Positions 59,501 to 62,500 of a DNA stretch of 64,000 nt are shown piece after piece. How positions within the stretch are numbered: position 1 is the first letter of the stretch; each line of letters begins with the position of its first letter. The stretch is from Nocardia xishanensis NBRC 101358. GTDB lineage: Bacteria > Actinomycetota > Actinomycetes > Mycobacteriales > Mycobacteriaceae. The stretch covers positions 1-64,000 of the forward strand of contig NZ_BDCF01000029.1 in NCBI RefSeq assembly GCF_001613365.1. Direction: 5' to 3'. Both the position numbers and the translations under genes were made by a program. The notes below the pieces were generated by a model that worked only from the letters and a program-made list of their open reading frames with translations, was not told the DNA's origin and ran no database searches.

Positions 59501-62500
59501 CGCGCTCCACGAATGACGTGTCGAGAATATCCTCGGCCATGGCCCGGAATTTTTCGTCCTTGTCGCCGAAGTATCTGGCTTCACCCAGCTCCAACTGCGA
59601 TTTGAAGAACCTTTCCACCCTGGCTATCGGACCGGTTCCATGCTCCTCGTGCAGGACGCGCTCGACACCGCGAGGGTTGCCTTCCGAGCTCGTGAGCAGG
59701 GTGCCCGACGTACCGGTGAGACGGTCGAAATAGCTGAAGAGCTGGCGGCCGGTGACGCTGATCGAATGTTTCGAATCGGAGGTGACTTCCAAGCCCTCCT
59801 TCAATTCCAGATATTTGGCGAAACCCGCCCATCTGCTGGAACTCTGCTTCTCCGGGTCGTCCATCAACTGATCGTTGGTCGAGGACGAGATGATCTTGAT
59901 CTTTCCGGGCGTCCCATCGCCTTGCTCACTGACGTGATAGTCGGAATTACGCTCCGGACCCCACCATGCCTGCGCGGCGTGGGCGTACTCCACCTCATCC
60001 CCGTCCGTGAGTTCCCTGCCCAGACGAGCTTCCAGCTTCGCCTTGCCCTCAGGGCTCAGCCGAGAGTCGAATATTCCCCGGTGCTCCGGATCCTTGCCGA
60101 AGTGCTCAGGCAGCAGAACCTGCTCGTCCACGGCTTCCCGGAAGGTCCTCCAGGTATTCTCGGCCTGCCTCTTGTACTCGTCGAATCCGCTGTCTTCGGA
60201 ACCGGTATCCTTCGGAGCGACGGGCGTCAGGACGTATTGGGACTGCACATCGATCAATTGATCATCCATCTCATCGATGATCACTTCACCGCGTTTGAAC
60301 GGCTCGAAACGAGTATCGGATCCGAATTCTTCCGCAGCACCGTCCAGCCGCTGCTTGTATACGTGCAACGTCTCCGCTTCGTCCAGAGCCGTTTTGAGCA
60401 ATGCCGCGCGATCATCCGACATGCCATTCGCTTTCAGCTTGTCGATCATCGACTGCGCTTCTTTGACCACCCGGAAGCCGTAGTCCTGCGCGGTGCCGAT
60501 GACGATGAGTTTCTTACCGTCCTTCGGCGGCTCGAATGGCGCGTCGGAATCCAGGCGGCGAACCTCGATATCGAGGCCGTGTTCCTCCCCGGCGACAAGT
60601 TTCAGAAACTCCTGCTGCATGTGGAGGACCAACGGATCACTGCTGGTCATCACGTGGACGATGCCGTTCTGCATGGCGCTACGCGTCGCCCGCGCGATGA
60701 CGGTCAGCTCTTTGCCTTCACCGGTGTCCATCTCGACCGGGCCCCGGTCCAGCAGCATCTCCGCCGTGAGCTGCGTCCACCGCAACACCTTGCCACCGGG
60801 ACCACCAGCCTCGCCGCCGGTACCCCGGCGGATCAGTTCCATGAGGGCCACACGGGAATCGGTTTCCGAGCCGTTCTTGATCAGATCCGCCAGGCCCGCT
60901 CCGCTGAGCTTTGCCAACGGACCCTGCCAGTCCGGTCCCGCCAGGTTTTCGTAGTGCTCCCTCAGCGCCTCGGCCGCCGCCTTTGTCGCCTGATACCGCT
61001 GGCGCGCTACCTCTTCGAAAGCTTCGCCCTCGTAGGCCTTCCGCGCTTCGCCACCAACTTTTCCGGCGTCGGCAATGAGCTTGTCGACATTGTCTCGGGC
61101 CGGCTTGGCGTCCTGCACCGCCTTCTCGTAGGCGGCCATGGTCTCGCTGTCGTCCGCCACGGCAGGCTTGCCTGCGTGTGGAGTCCGTTCGGCAGCCGGT
61201 GGCCAGTCGCCCTGTTCCTCCGACGTGTACTTACGGCCGTGCTGGTCGTAGTGATCGAGGCTCGGGTAGTGCTCGCCGAGAGCGGCCTTCACCCGGGCCG
61301 GGGCCGGCTTGTAGGAGCCCGCCCAGTCGAAGACCGCGGTCATCTTCCCGTTCTCGAATTTGGCCTTGAACGCCACGTACACGCCTGCGTTGTGGAACGC
61401 CTCGTGCGGCAGATCGCTGATGTACCAATTGCCGTCGTGGTCGCCGACCACGGTCCGCATGACCGGGGCTTCGCTCTCGGCCCAGCGCTCGAGCAGCGGC
61501 CCGCGGCGCGGTACGCCGATCATCGGGGTACCGCGCTCGGGCACCACATCCTGACCGGACTTGGACTTAGGCGGGGTCGACTTCGCCTTCGACGAGTCGT
61601 CGGAACCGGCCTTCGACTTGCTCGACTTCGACTTCGACGAGTCGTCGGAATCGGCCTTCGACTTGCTCGACACCGAGGACGAATCGTCGGAATCGTTCGA
61701 CTTCCGCACGGTGACAGCGCGGTCTTTCGTCCACTGACCGTCGTTCGACACCACGAAGCGGTGCTCGGCACGTTCCTTCTCGGTCAGCCGGTACATACCG
61801 CGCGACAGCGGCTCGTCGTAGCCGCGCACCGATTTGCCGCCGTCGCCGCCGTCCTGATCACCGGACGACGGCTTCTGCCCGAATCCGGGACGTAGCGGCA
61901 GATCGTTGCCCTCGGGCTGCCGGAAGACCTCACGGCCTTCGTGCGGCGACTTGCCGCTCTTGAACAACTCGATCGTCTGCTGGAAGCCGAGTATCTGTCG
62001 CAGGAAGGACTTGCCGCCCGGCCACACCGGTCCGAGCAGACTGGCATCGACCCGGCGCCACCGCACATTGGGCTGAGGGGCCACCCCTGCTTCAGGATTC
62101 GTACTGCTCGACTTTCCGGACCGCGACGCGCTCGTAGTCGAACTGTCGCCGCCGTCATGGCGGGCGCTGCGCGATGCGCTGGACGAACCACCATCACCAC
62201 CCCGGCCCGTACCACGCGATTCAGCAGACGAACTGTCGCCACCATCGCGGCTGGTACTGCGAGAGGTGGTGGACGAACTGTCATCACCATCGCGGCGGGC
62301 GCTACGCGACGTGCCGGACGAACCACCATCACCACCCCGGTGGCCAGCGGCATTGCCGCGCGGGGCGTTCGTATCGGACGTGTTGCGTGCCGCTTCCTTG
62401 ACCGACGATGTCTTGTCACCGGTCGGCGAAGTCTTGACCGATGGTGTCTTATCGCCGCCGACAGACTGCGCGGCAACCGATTTGGGGCCCTGCGCGGGCG

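Noticed and set aside
62120..62345. Possible CRISPR array from regularly spaced repeats
   Set aside because: Units are contiguous, in frame and encode Ser/Arg/Gly linker; there are no spacers and no cas genes.
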